A stretch of 47,772 bases of DNA, taken from an uncultured Eubacteriales bacterium (GTDB taxonomy: Bacteria > Bacillota > Clostridia > Christensenellales > Aristaeellaceae). The notes beneath the pieces were generated by a model. That model was not told the DNA's origin. It was given only the letters and a program-made list of their open reading frames with translations, and searched no databases. This document shows positions 7,964 through 16,086 of the stretch, one piece after another (position 1 is the first letter of the stretch; each line of letters opens with the position of its first letter). The stretch covers positions 1-47,772 of the forward strand of contig CACXHB010000127.1 in the NCBI GenBank assembly GCA_902767315.1, written 5' to 3'. The position numbers and the translations under genes are program-made.

Positions 7964-9778
7964 ATGGAACAATATGACGTCGTCATCATTGGCGCGGGAC
8001 ACGCGGGCTGCGAGGCGGCCCTGGCCTGCGCCCGCATGGGACACGAAACCCTGCTTATGACCCTGAACCTGGATTCGCTGGCCATGATGCCCTGCAATCC
8101 CTCCATCGGCGGCACCGCCAAGGGCCACCTGGTGCGGGAACTGGACGCGCTGGGGGGCGAAATGGGTCTGGCGGCGGACGAGGTGTTTCTCCAGTCCCGC
8201 ATGCTCAACACTGCCAAGGGCCCCGCGGTGCATTCCCTGCGGGTGCAGGCGGACAAAAAGGCCTATCAGCTGCGCATGCGCCGGGCGGTGGACAATTGCG
8301 AACACCTGCATCTGCGTCAGGCGGAGGCCCGGGAAATTCTGACTCAGAACGGCCGGGTCACCGGCGTTATCACCACCACCGGGGCGCACATCGCCTGCCG
8401 GGCGGCGGTGGTCTGTTCCGGCGTATATCTCAACAGCCGCATTATCATCGGCGAATGCTCCTGGAACGGTGGCCCTCAGGGACTCATGGCCGCCAACAGC
8501 CTGACTCGGAGCCTTGCGGACCTGGGCTTTTCCCTGCGCCGGTTCAAAACCGGCACCCCGGCCCGGCTGGACGGCCGCACCATTGATTTTTCCAAAATGA
8601 CCGTGCAGGAGGGGGACGACCCCATTACGCCCTTCTCCTTCCTCACCGACCCCGCGGGGCTGAAGAACACCAGCGTGTGCTATCTGACCTACACCACCCC
8701 GGAAACCCACCGGATCATCCTGGACAATCTGGACAAGGCGCCCATGTACGCCGGCACCATCCACGGCACCGGCGCCCGCTACTGCCCCTCCATCGAGGAC
8801 AAGGTCGTCCGATTTAAGGACAAGGAGCGCCACCCCATTTTCATGGAACCGGAAGGGCTGTACACCGTGGAATGGTACGCCCAGGGCATGTCCACCTCCA
8901 TGCCGGAGGATATTCAGCGGAAAATTTATGCCTCCGTGCCCGGACTGGAACACGCGGAGGTGCTGCGGCTGGCCTACGCCATCGAATACGACTGCATCGA
9001 CCCCACGGGGCTGAAAACCGATCTCTCCTCCCGGCAGGTGCAGGGGCTGTATATGGCCGGGCAGGTCAACGGCACTTCGGGTTATGAAGAAGCTGCCGCT
9101 CAGGGGCTGTACGCCGGCATCAACGCCGCCCTGTATCTGGACAACCGGGAGCCCATGCTCATCGGCCGTTCGGAGGGCTACATCGGCGTGCTGGTGGACG
9201 ATCTGGTGACCAAGGGCACCGACGAGCCCTATCGCATGATGACCTCCCGGGCGGAATACCGGCTGCTGCTGCGGCAGGACAACGCCGATTTCCGGCTGAC
9301 GGAGCGGGGCTTTCAGGCGGGGCTGGCCTCTCAGGCCCGGTACGACGCCATGCGCCGCCGCCGGGATGAGACCGATCAGGTCATTGCTCAGGTGGAGCGT
9401 CGGCATCTGACGGAAAAACTGCGGCGCACGGAGGTTTCTTACGAAGATTTGCGCGCCGCGGCTCCGGATTTGCCGGAAATTTCCCCTATGCTTCGCGCGC
9501 AGGTGGAAATCGAAGTGAAATACGAGGGCTACATTCGCCAGCAGCTGGCAGAGGAAAAGCGCTTCCGCCGCATGGAGGAAACCCTGCTGCCCCAGGACGC
9601 GGATTATCTCAATCTCTCCGGTGTTCGCATTGAGGCCCGGCAGAAGCTGGACAAGATTCGCCCGGTCTCTCTGGGACAGGCGGCCCGAATTCCCGGAGTT
9701 TCCCCGGGAGACATCAGCGTTTTGATGATCTGGCTGGAAAAACTGCGCCGGGAAGCGGCGGGAAAGGAGCAGGCATGA
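7964..9778 (+). CDS. mnmG: tRNA uridine-5-carboxymethylaminomethyl(34) synthesis enzyme MnmG
   Basis: FAD enzyme (GidA) that works with MnmE to modify the wobble uridine of several tRNAs. The 604 residues begin with the dinucleotide-binding motif [14 protein letters not shown]. They contain the family signatures GGTAKG near residue 50 and [16 protein letters not shown] in the middle, and end with the helical C-terminal domain that contacts MnmE. Ribosome binding site AAAGGCGG lies about 10 bases before ATG. It overlaps rsmG by 4 bases. mnmE, often the gene before it, is not here: feoA sits upstream on the other strand. Confidence 0.97.
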   Translation: MEQYDVVIIGAGHAGCEAALACARMGHETLLMTLNLDSLAMMPCNPSIGGTAKGHLVRELDALGGEMGLAADEVFLQSRMLNTAKGPAVHSLRVQADKKAYQLRMRRAVDNCEHLHLRQAEAREILTQNGRVTGVITTTGAHIACRAAVVCSGVYLNSRIIIGECSWNGGPQGLMAANSLTRSLADLGFSLRRFKTGTPARLDGRTIDFSKMTVQEGDDPITPFSFLTDPAGLKNTSVCYLTYTTPETHRIILDNLDKAPMYAGTIHGTGARYCPSIEDKVVRFKDKERHPIFMEPEGLYTVEWYAQGMSTSMPEDIQRKIYASVPGLEHAEVLRLAYAIEYDCIDPTGLKTDLSSRQVQGLYMAGQVNGTSGYEEAAAQGLYAGINAALYLDNREPMLIGRSEGYIGVLVDDLVTKGTDEPYRMMTSRAEYRLLLRQDNADFRLTERGFQAGLASQARYDAMRRRRDETDQVIAQVERRHLTEKLRRTEVSYEDLRAAAPDLPEISPMLRAQVEIEVKYEGYIRQQLAEEKRFRRMEETLLPQDADYLNLSGVRIEARQKLDKIRPVSLGQAARIPGVSPGDISVLMIWLEKLRREAAGKEQA

Positions 9779-10485
9779 AGGAGCTTTTGCTGAAAGGCGC
9801 GGAACAGATGGGCGTGGCCATGACGGCGGAACAGGCCCAGGCCTTCTGCGAATATCACCGGATGCTGGTCAGCGCCAACAAAACCATGAACCTCACCCGC
9901 ATCAGCGACGACCCCGCCGAGGCCGTGGACCGGAATTATCTGGATTCCATCGCGCCGTTAAAATATCCCCTGCCGGAGGGGACAAAAACGCTGGTGGACG
10001 TGGGCTCCGGCGCGGGATTCCCGGGCATTCCCCTGTCCATTCTGCTGCCGCAGATTCAGGTCACGCTCATCGATTCCCTGGAAAAGCGGGTGAAATTTCT
10101 GGAAAGCGTCATTCGGGAGCTGGGGCTCAATGCCCGGGCGCTGCATCTGCGGGCGGAAATCGCCGGCAAGGAAATCGCCCTGCGGGAACAGTTTGACCTG
10201 GCTACCTCCCGGGCGGTGGCTTCCATGAATCTGCTGTGTGAATTCACCCTGCCCCTGGTGCGCGTAGGCGGCACAATGATCGCCTACAAAGGCCCCGCCT
10301 GGGAAGAGGAACTTGCCGCCGCCCAGAGGGCGTTGGAAAAGCTGGGCGGACGCTATGTTCGTACCTTGCCCGCGCCGGTGCCCGGCCGGGACTGGAATCA
10401 CACCCTGATTTACGTGGAAAAGGCGGCCCCCACCCCCGCCGCCTATCCCCGCCGCCCCGGCGTTCCCGAAAAAAAGCCGCTGTAA
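9775..10485 (+). CDS. rsmG: 16S rRNA (guanine-N7)-methyltransferase RsmG
   Basis: SAM-dependent methyltransferase (GidB) that makes m7G527 in 16S rRNA. The 236-residue protein has the SAM-binding motif [17 protein letters not shown] near residues 63-79, followed by the conserved [12 protein letters not shown] and the family stretch [15 protein letters not shown]. The ATG lies inside the stop of mnmG (ATGA), the usual mnmG-rsmG coupling. The last 15 or so residues are Pro/Arg-rich and look like an extra tail. Confidence 0.96.
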   Translation: MKELLLKGAEQMGVAMTAEQAQAFCEYHRMLVSANKTMNLTRISDDPAEAVDRNYLDSIAPLKYPLPEGTKTLVDVGSGAGFPGIPLSILLPQIQVTLIDSLEKRVKFLESVIRELGLNARALHLRAEIAGKEIALREQFDLATSRAVASMNLLCEFTLPLVRVGGTMIAYKGPAWEEELAAAQRALEKLGGRYVRTLPAPVPGRDWNHTLIYVEKAAPTPAAYPRRPGVPEKKPL

Positions 10486-10665
10486 TGCCCCGATCGTTTA
10501 CCGTTTGCTTTCACGGCGTTCACAAAGTTGTGGCGCAACTTGGACTTAATGGTAATTCTTTGATTGTTTTCAAATTTTTATCAGAATCATGGTAATAAAT
10601 GTCGCATGAAGAGGATATACTACGTCATGTCATTAAGGGCAACGCCCTGTAAGGAGGAATACACC

Positions 10666-10896
10666 ATGAAAAAGGCTTTGATTTTCGCTCTTTCTCTTAT
10701 GATGCTGGTTGTTTTCGCGGTTGGCTGCTCTTCTAAGGACGACGCCAAGGACACCGCCACCGAGGCTCCCACCGTGGAAGCCACCACCGAGGCCACCGAA
10801 GAGCCCGCTGCTGACGACACCGCCGCTACCGAAGAGGCTACCGACGACACCGCCGCTACCGACGAGCCCGCTGAGACCGAGTCTACCGAAGGCTAA
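10666..10896 (+). CDS. Small acidic putative lipoprotein (76 aa)
   Basis: The 76-residue product has a typical lipoprotein signal: MKK, a hydrophobic core, and a lipobox ending AVGC with the acceptor Cys at 21. The mature part is about 55 residues of almost only Thr, Glu, Ala, Asp and Pro, so it is very acidic and surely disordered, like a spacer or a cell-wall-exposed tail. No domain is recognisable. A perfect AAGGAGG stands 8 bases before ATG, and a small hairpin (AGGGC-AAC-GCCCT, 10636-10648) sits just before it. A strong terminator follows. The 180-bp gap after rsmG suggests its own transcript, but no convincing promoter is seen. Alternative ATGs upstream lack a ribosome binding site. Confidence 0.75.
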   Translation: MKKALIFALSLMMLVVFAVGCSSKDDAKDTATEAPTVEATTEATEEPAADDTAATEEATDDTAATDEPAETESTEG

Positions 10897-10913
10897 TCTT
10901 TCGGCATAAGTCA

Positions 10914-10950
10914 AGCCGCGACAGTGAAAACTGCCGCGGCTTTTTGTTTT
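10914..10950 (+). terminator. Intrinsic terminator after the lipoprotein gene
   Basis: A 12-bp stem with one mismatch (10914-10925 with 10930-10941) and a GAAA loop, followed by TTTTTGTTTT. It separates the plus-strand lipoprotein from the convergent minus-strand gene ending at 10975. Confidence 0.9.
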
Positions 10951-10974
10951 GGATGCATTCCGGAAAGGCTCATT

Positions 10975-11616
10975 TCATCGTCCTGCCCGTTCCAGGAAGG
11001 GCCGCGCTACCTTTCGATTGAAGAAATCGATCAGCGGGCCCATGCACAGGGCCGTGACGATGGTGCCCACCCCGGGCCGCGCGCCCATCAGCGTGCCCAG
11101 AATCACGCACACCAGATCGGTGCCAATGCGCACCAGGCGGAAAGGCGCAATTTTGGTGTCTGCCAGCATCAGCGCCTGAGAATCGTAGGAGCTGACTCCC
11201 AGATTGGAGGTAATATACAGACTGGAGGCAAAGCACATCACCACCACGCCCACGATCAGATACCCGATGCGCACCGGCAGGGTCATGGCAATGCCCGTCT
11301 GCAAAAGCAGCCATTCGGAGAATTCCACCACATAGCCGGTGAGGAACACGGTGAAGAGGGTGGCGACGCCCAAATACTTTCTGCCCAGCAGGAAGGTTTC
11401 CACCAGCAGGATGCAGTTCATGACGGTCATGACGTTGCCAAATCCCCAGGGCAGCACGTTGGACAGGCCGCCGCAGAAGGTCTGATAAGGATCGGTGCCA
11501 AAATCGGACAGTCGGAAAAAGCCCACCGAGAAGGAGCACAGCAGCACTCCCACCAGAGCCATGAACACCCGCCGGCGAAAACGCGCGTCAAAAGCGGGCA
11601 GCTTGATTCCTTTCAT
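10975..11616 (-). CDS. YczE/YitT-like integral membrane protein
   Basis: A 213-residue membrane protein with about five hydrophobic segments: residues near 18-34, 55-75, 82-100, 113-133 and 160-180. The N-terminal region FSVGFFRLSDFGTDPYQTF and the later SNLGVSSYDSQAL are the repeated loops typical of the YczE/YyaS/YitT family. The role of this family is largely unknown; YczE of Bacillus is linked to surfactin production. Its ATG overlaps the end of tatD by 4 bases, so the two genes are translated together. I am sure of the membrane character, fairly sure of the family and have no basis for a substrate. Confidence 0.8.
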   Translation of the reverse strand: MKGIKLPAFDARFRRRVFMALVGVLLCSFSVGFFRLSDFGTDPYQTFCGGLSNVLPWGFGNVMTVMNCILLVETFLLGRKYLGVATLFTVFLTGYVVEFSEWLLLQTGIAMTLPVRIGYLIVGVVVMCFASSLYITSNLGVSSYDSQALMLADTKIAPFRLVRIGTDLVCVILGTLMGARPGVGTIVTALCMGPLIDFFNRKVARPFLERAGR

Positions 11617-12407
11617 CGGTCTTCCTCGCTTTCTATGCGGAAGGCCCGCATGGCGTTTCGGGTGGTAATTTCCGCCAGCGCTTCCGGCTCCATGCCCCGG
11701 ATCTCCGCAATTTTGTTCAGGGTATGCACCACAAAGGCGGGCTCGTTGCGGCGGCCCCGCAAAGGAACCGGCGCCATGTAAGGGCAGTCCGTCTCCACCA
11801 GCAGCCGATCCAGGGGCACATTGGCCGCCACCTCCGCCAGCTTCGGGGCATTTTTAAAGGTCACCGCTCCGGACAGGGACACGTACATGCCCAGATTCAG
11901 ATACACCTTGGCGCATTCCCAGCTGCCGGTGAAGCAGTGCATGATACTGCCCGGGGGCATCGTCCCGGCGGCGGCCCGGCGGCGCAGCAGATCCATGCAT
12001 TCCCCATGGGCCTCCCGAATGTGCAGCTGCACGGGCATGCCCAGATCCATGGCCAGATCCAGCTGCCGTTCAAACACGGCGCGCTGGGTATCCCGGGGGG
12101 ACAGGTCGTAATGATAATCCAGACCGATTTCCCCCACCGCCCGGCACTTGGGATGTTTCGCCGCCTTCAGCAGAATCGCTTCGGCTTCCGGAGTGTATTT
12201 GATGGCATTATGGGGATGCACGCCCACCACGAAATACAGAAAATCATGGGCCTGACACATTTCCTCCGCGAAGGGCACGTCCTCGGTGGCGTCCACGGCC
12301 AGGGTGGCGTGGCGAACGCCGGCCTCCAACATGCGCTCGATCACCTGATCCCGGTCTTCGGCAAACTGATCCAGGGAAATATGGCAATGGGTATCAAACA
12401 GATTCAT
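11613..12407 (-). CDS. tatD: TatD family metal-dependent deoxyribonuclease
   Basis: A 264-residue TIM-barrel hydrolase of the amidohydrolase superfamily; homologues act as 3'-5' DNases and in DNA repair or turnover. Visible metal and active-site motifs: FDTHCHISL at the N-terminus, AVGEIGLDYHYD with the bridging Glu near residue 97, VQLHIREAHGE, MHCFTGSWE, and LVETDCPYMAP with the catalytic Asp. Length is normal for YabD-type TatD. It is first in a two-gene unit with the YczE-like protein. Confidence 0.95.
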   Translation of the reverse strand: MNLFDTHCHISLDQFAEDRDQVIERMLEAGVRHATLAVDATEDVPFAEEMCQAHDFLYFVVGVHPHNAIKYTPEAEAILLKAAKHPKCRAVGEIGLDYHYDLSPRDTQRAVFERQLDLAMDLGMPVQLHIREAHGECMDLLRRRAAAGTMPPGSIMHCFTGSWECAKVYLNLGMYVSLSGAVTFKNAPKLAEVAANVPLDRLLVETDCPYMAPVPLRGRRNEPAFVVHTLNKIAEIRGMEPEALAEITTRNAMRAFRIESEEDR

Positions 12408-12427
12408 AATAACCCCCGTTGTTCATA

Positions 12428-12470
12428 GAAAAAGCCCCTGCGGCCCCTGAACTCAGGGACAGGGGGCTTT
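12428..12470 (-). terminator. Intrinsic terminator for the coiled-coil gene
   Basis: Minus-strand hairpin with arms starting AAAGCCCC and ending GGGGCTTT, plus an inner TCCCTGA/TCAGGGG stem, followed by TTTTTC. It lies between the end of the gene at 12499 and the start of tatD. The outer arms have A/T ends on both sides, so it may act in both directions. Confidence 0.85.
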
Positions 12471-12498
12471 ACCGCCTTGCGGGCGAACGGACTTTTCG

Positions 12499-12861
12499 TT
12501 ACAGCTTGGCCAGCAGCTCTTCCGCGGTCACACCCTTTTCCGCCAGCAGGGCGCGAAGCTTTTCCAGCTCGGCCTTCTCGGCGGAACGGGCCTTACGGCT
12601 TTCGGAGGCGGCGGGGCGATCCTGCATGGCGATCATCCGCTCCCGGCGGGCCTTTACCTTCTCCAACTCGGCTTCGCTCTTGGTCAGGGATTCCTTCCGG
12701 TCGTTGAGCTTGGCTTCGGTTTTGGCAATCAGCTGGCGGCGCTCTTCATTGAGCTTTTCCAGACGCTGAATCTTCTCGTCCGCCATGGCGATGCGGGTTG
12801 CACGGTCGGGATACTGTTTCCGAGTTTTGACCTCAACAGGCTTCTTTGCTTTACGCGGCAT
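12499..12861 (-). CDS. Small basic coiled-coil protein, function unknown
   Basis: A 120-residue protein with a Lys/Arg-rich start (MPRKAKKPVEVKTRKQ) and then one long charged helix, about residues 25-105, with the heptad look of a coiled coil (EKIQRLEKLNEERRQLIAKTEAKL and similar). The end (LRALLAEKGVTAEELLAKL) resembles a short helix-turn element. No catalytic motif is visible. It is a single-gene unit with its own promoter (12893-12921) and terminator. I chose the ATG at 12861 because GGGAG lies 8 bases upstream; an ATG 22 codons earlier has no clear ribosome binding site. It could be a nucleic-acid-associated or structural protein, but nothing proves that. Confidence 0.75.
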   Translation of the reverse strand: MPRKAKKPVEVKTRKQYPDRATRIAMADEKIQRLEKLNEERRQLIAKTEAKLNDRKESLTKSEAELEKVKARRERMIAMQDRPAASESRKARSAEKAELEKLRALLAEKGVTAEELLAKL

Positions 12862-12892
12862 CGTTTCCACTCCCATTCCTTTAGATATTTCT

Positions 12893-12921
12893 ATTATATA
12901 CATATTTCCCCAGCGAATCAA
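12893..12921 (-). promoter_or_regulatory. Sigma-A promoter of the coiled-coil gene
   Basis: Minus strand: -35 TTGATT (12916-12921), 17-bp spacer, -10 TATAAT (12893-12898). The -10 is 32 bp before the chosen start at 12861. Confidence 0.7.
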
Positions 12922-12978
12922 GCCCAATTAAGCAGGAAACGCACCATTTTGCCAATTTTCTGCGCAAAAATGCGCCTT

Positions 12979-15306
12979 TTACAGCATAATATCCAATCTT
13001 GCGCTCTCCAGGCCCTCCGCATAGGCATACACCCGCAGAATGCCTTTCTTTTCGCCTGCGCCAATCAATAGACTGATGAGCCCTGCCCGCATTTTTCGAT
13101 CGGGACTCGTCACGGGCGTGTGGTCGGACACGTCGGAACCGGTGGCCAGTACCCGGCCCAGTTCGTTGGTCACGAAGTGCACCATGGGGCTTGCGTCGGG
13201 CACAGGCCTGCCCTGGGCGTCCAGACAATCGCAATTCAGCAGCAGCACGTCTTTTCCGTCGGGCCGGGGTGCGGGGGTCAGGGCCCGCAGCCGCAGCCGA
13301 ACCGGTGCGCCGGTGGTCTCCACCCGTTCCCGGGCAGCCACCGTTCCATCCCCGGCGTAGGCCACGGCCTCGATTGCGCCGGGGTGATATTCCACCTGCC
13401 ACTGGCCGTGTCCACAGGAATCGATTGCCTGAATGCCCTGGGATACGCCGTTCACCAACAGTTCCACCCGTGGGCAGTTGGTATAGGCCACCACCCGAAT
13501 GGGCTCCCCCTCCCGGCCGGGCAGGTTCCAATGGGGCAGCAGGTGCACCATGGGCTTTTCCAGCCACAGGGACTGATTCTGATAAAACGCGTCCTTCCGG
13601 TTCAAGAACAGATCCACCGCGCCGGACTGAGAGCACAGCCGGGGCCAGACGGTTTCGCCCCGGTGCTCGATGCCCGCCCACTGGAAGCCGCCGGCAATCC
13701 ACTTCCGCTCCCGGAGGAACCGCCAGGTGCGTTCCCGGCCCAGGAAGGATTTGCTGGTATCCCGGTCATAGGCCGGCAGATATCCCCGGGCCGCGTCCTC
13801 CGCCCAGTACCAGCCCCGGGTGGTGCCCGTGGCGCAGCATTCGCTGGCGATGATGGGCTTATGGGGATAGAGCGCGTGAAGCTGATCGTAGGAATCCAGG
13901 TTATAATTCACGCCGATGATGTCCACCGAATCCATCACCGGGCAGCGGTGGGGATCGTGAGAAACGGCGGTGGTCACCTCCCGGGTGGGATCCAGCCGCC
14001 GGGCTTCGAAGAGCATGCTCCGGGCGATACGCCGGCCCCGGTCCGTCAGGTGCAGCGGCTCCTCGTTGCCCACGGACCAGAAGATGACGCTGGGGTGGTT
14101 CCGGTCCCGGCGAATCAGCATGCGCAGCTGGGCCATGCCCTCCTGGGTGGATTCGAACCAGCGGGTTTCATCCATCACCAGCATGCCGATTTCGTCGGCC
14201 ACGTCCATGGTATAGGCATGGTGGGGATAATGGGCAGTGCGATAGGCGTTCGCGCCCATTTCCTTCATCAGCTCCAGCCGGTAGCGCTGCACCCGAGGCG
14301 GCACTGACTTGCCGGTGAGGCCGAAATCCTGATGGCAGCAAACTCCCTTCAGCTCCACCCGGCGGCCGTTGAGGAAAAAGCCTTCCTCCGACCAGCCAAG
14401 GGTACGGAACCCGAAGCGATCGGATACCTCGTCCAGCAGGGTCTCGCCTTCATAGAGCCGGGTGCGAGCGGTATAGAGCCGGGGCGTATCCAAATCCCAG
14501 ATTTCGGGGCAATGCACCTGGCCGAAGAGCCGCAGGGTGGCCTTATCCCGGGCGGGAACGACGATCTCCCCGGAAAGGATCGCCGCCGGAGCGCCGTCCG
14601 GGGCAAAAACGGCGGTTTCCACCCGAAGCAGCGCCCCTCGGAAGCCGTCGTTGACAATTTCCACCTCCGCCGGCAGTCGCCAGATTTCCTCCGTCTGCTT
14701 TTCCGGGTGCAGGAACACGCCCCAGGTTTCCACGTGCACCGGCTCGGTGATCACCAGGCGCACCGGACGATAGATGCCCGCGCCCTGATACCACCAGCCC
14801 TCGTGCTCGCTGGAATCCACATGCACCGCCAGCACGTTTTCCCTTTCGTAATCCAGCAGATCCGTCAGATCAAATTCAAAGGAATGATAGCCGCAGAAGT
14901 TTGCCCCCAGCCGGCAGCCGTTGAGATACACGGTGCAATGGGTGGCAACGCCTTCGAACAGCAGCCGCACCCGCTTTTCCCGCCAGTCGGGGTCGGCGAA
15001 AAAGTGTCTGCGATACCAGGCGTTTTCATATTGAAAATAACCCTGAGAGCCGTTATTTTCCGGCCGGGGGCGCTGCGAAATGATATAATCATGGGGCAGA
15101 CAGACCTTTTCCCACGCGTCCGCGGTGATCAGCCCCTCTTCCGCGTAATTTTCGGAATAGTCGTCATAATCCCGGGCGGCGGGGCCCATGCGCCTGCGCT
15201 CGGTTTTGGCCTGCAGATACATAGGCCCTTTGGCGGCGGGATTGCCCGCGGGCAATTCCCCCAGATGAAACAGCCAGCCTTCGCAGAAATCCAGTTCGCT
15301 TCTCAT
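12979..15306 (-). CDS. Glycoside hydrolase family 2 (beta-galactosidase or beta-glucuronidase type)
   Basis: A 775-residue retaining glycosidase. In order: an N-terminal sugar-binding beta domain (FCEGWLFHLGE, LPHDYI, HCTVYLNG), an immunoglobulin-like domain, the catalytic TIM barrel, and C-terminal beta domains. The acid/base is Glu415 in WSVGNE and the nucleophile is Glu489 in IIASEC, 74 residues apart, as in LacZ-type enzymes. There is no signal peptide, so it acts in the cytoplasm on imported sugars. The frame is open much further upstream, but GGGAGG stands before the ATG at 15306 and similarity begins there. No sugar transporter or regulator is adjacent, so substrate (galactoside, glucuronide or other) cannot be fixed. 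Confidence 0.92.
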   Translation of the reverse strand: MRSELDFCEGWLFHLGELPAGNPAAKGPMYLQAKTERRRMGPAARDYDDYSENYAEEGLITADAWEKVCLPHDYIISQRPRPENNGSQGYFQYENAWYRRHFFADPDWREKRVRLLFEGVATHCTVYLNGCRLGANFCGYHSFEFDLTDLLDYERENVLAVHVDSSEHEGWWYQGAGIYRPVRLVITEPVHVETWGVFLHPEKQTEEIWRLPAEVEIVNDGFRGALLRVETAVFAPDGAPAAILSGEIVVPARDKATLRLFGQVHCPEIWDLDTPRLYTARTRLYEGETLLDEVSDRFGFRTLGWSEEGFFLNGRRVELKGVCCHQDFGLTGKSVPPRVQRYRLELMKEMGANAYRTAHYPHHAYTMDVADEIGMLVMDETRWFESTQEGMAQLRMLIRRDRNHPSVIFWSVGNEEPLHLTDRGRRIARSMLFEARRLDPTREVTTAVSHDPHRCPVMDSVDIIGVNYNLDSYDQLHALYPHKPIIASECCATGTTRGWYWAEDAARGYLPAYDRDTSKSFLGRERTWRFLRERKWIAGGFQWAGIEHRGETVWPRLCSQSGAVDLFLNRKDAFYQNQSLWLEKPMVHLLPHWNLPGREGEPIRVVAYTNCPRVELLVNGVSQGIQAIDSCGHGQWQVEYHPGAIEAVAYAGDGTVAARERVETTGAPVRLRLRALTPAPRPDGKDVLLLNCDCLDAQGRPVPDASPMVHFVTNELGRVLATGSDVSDHTPVTSPDRKMRAGLISLLIGAGEKKGILRVYAYAEGLESARLDIML

Positions 15307-15401
15307 AAAACAACCTCCCGGCTTTTTGCGGATATTATAAACCATATTCCTGTCCAAAAGCAAGCCGCATGCGTATCCCATAGACGCGTCTGGGGGTACG
15401 A

Positions 15402-15446
15402 CCTCATCCGCCGCCTGCGGGCGGCACCTTCCCCAGAGGGGAAGGC
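15402..15446. repeat. Double-hairpin intergenic repeat element
   Basis: Two adjacent perfect hairpins: GCCGCC-TGCG-GGCGGC (15410-15425) and CCTTCCCC-AGA-GGGGAAGG (15427-15445), preceded by CCTCATCC. Similar CCTCATCCG... CTTCCCC-GGGGAAG units are, as I recall, scattered through genomes of gut Clostridia. Here it lies in the 236-bp gap between the GH2 gene and the unknown membrane protein gene. Only one copy is in this window, so the repeat status rests on recall. Confidence 0.55.
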
Positions 15447-15482
15447 ATGGAGAAGGCCGTGCCCATCCGCCAGGCTTGCCAA

Positions 15483-15519
15483 AATATAAAAACGAGGAAG
15501 AAGCTTTTGCGCTTCTTCC
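15483..15519 (-). terminator. Intrinsic terminator after the three-helix membrane protein
   Basis: Minus-strand hairpin GGAAGAAGC/GCTTCTTCC (15496-15504 with 15511-15519, 6-base loop), followed by a T-rich tail reading GTTTTTATATTTT. It lies 24 bp after the stop of the gene ending at 15543. Confidence 0.9.
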
Positions 15520-15542
15520 CCACTTTGCGGAATCTGTTTCCA

Positions 15543-15968
15543 TCAGACCGCGCCGGTAAGGGTGGGCCAGTAACCCACCGCCGCCAGCTGCACCAGACAG
15601 AAGACCAGATAGGCGGCCAGGGCAATGCCAATGCAGACAGCGCCCACCTTCACCCGGTTTTTCAGGCTGCCGGCCTTTTCGATCTTATGCCAGACCACCA
15701 TGAAGGTGCTCATCCAGATGCCCACCATCAGCACGATGGCGGTAATCTGCACAATGCGCTTCCAGCCGCCGTACATGGACACGTTAGTCATGTTCATGCT
15801 GTAAATGATCTTGATGGCTATACTTTCGATCATTTCACGACCGGCCATGCAGGCGAAGGTTTCCGCCACGGCGTACACCAGCGTCATTACATAAGAAAGC
15901 ACCGTCGTCTTCGCGGAATTTTCATCCATCATTCTGCGAAGTTCGTCGTTATCAACAGGTTTATTCAT
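15543..15968 (-). CDS. Unknown membrane protein with three predicted helices
   Basis: A 141-residue protein that I do not recognise. After a charged cytosolic start (MNKPVDNDELRRMMDENS) there are three hydrophobic stretches, near residues 21-43 (VLSYVMTLVYAVAETFACMA), 66-88 (VQITAIVLMVGIWMSTFMVVW) and 105-132 (GAVCIGIALAAYLVFCLVQLAAV). The ATG at 15968 has GGGGGATTC upstream; the open frame further upstream lacks support. It stands alone, with its own terminator and the pepF gene 118 bp upstream. No transporter or enzyme motif is seen. Confidence 0.75.
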   Translation of the reverse strand: MNKPVDNDELRRMMDENSAKTTVLSYVMTLVYAVAETFACMAGREMIESIAIKIIYSMNMTNVSMYGGWKRIVQITAIVLMVGIWMSTFMVVWHKIEKAGSLKNRVKVGAVCIGIALAAYLVFCLVQLAAVGYWPTLTGAV

Positions 15969-16086
15969 CCCAGAATCCCCCGATCTGTTTTCAAATTCTT
16001 TAATGAAATTATAGCAGGTTGTTAGCCGGCATACATTAAAAAAGTGTGGCAAAACCGGGGAGATTCTGTAGAATTATCAAATCACG

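Noticed and set aside
10525..10541. Hairpin AAGTTG/CAACTT after rsmG as a terminator
   Set aside because: Only 6 bp and no T tract follows.
15307..15543. N-terminal extension of the GH2 enzyme by 79 codons
   Set aside because: It runs through the intergenic hairpin element and has no ribosome binding site; GGGAGG marks the ATG at 15306.
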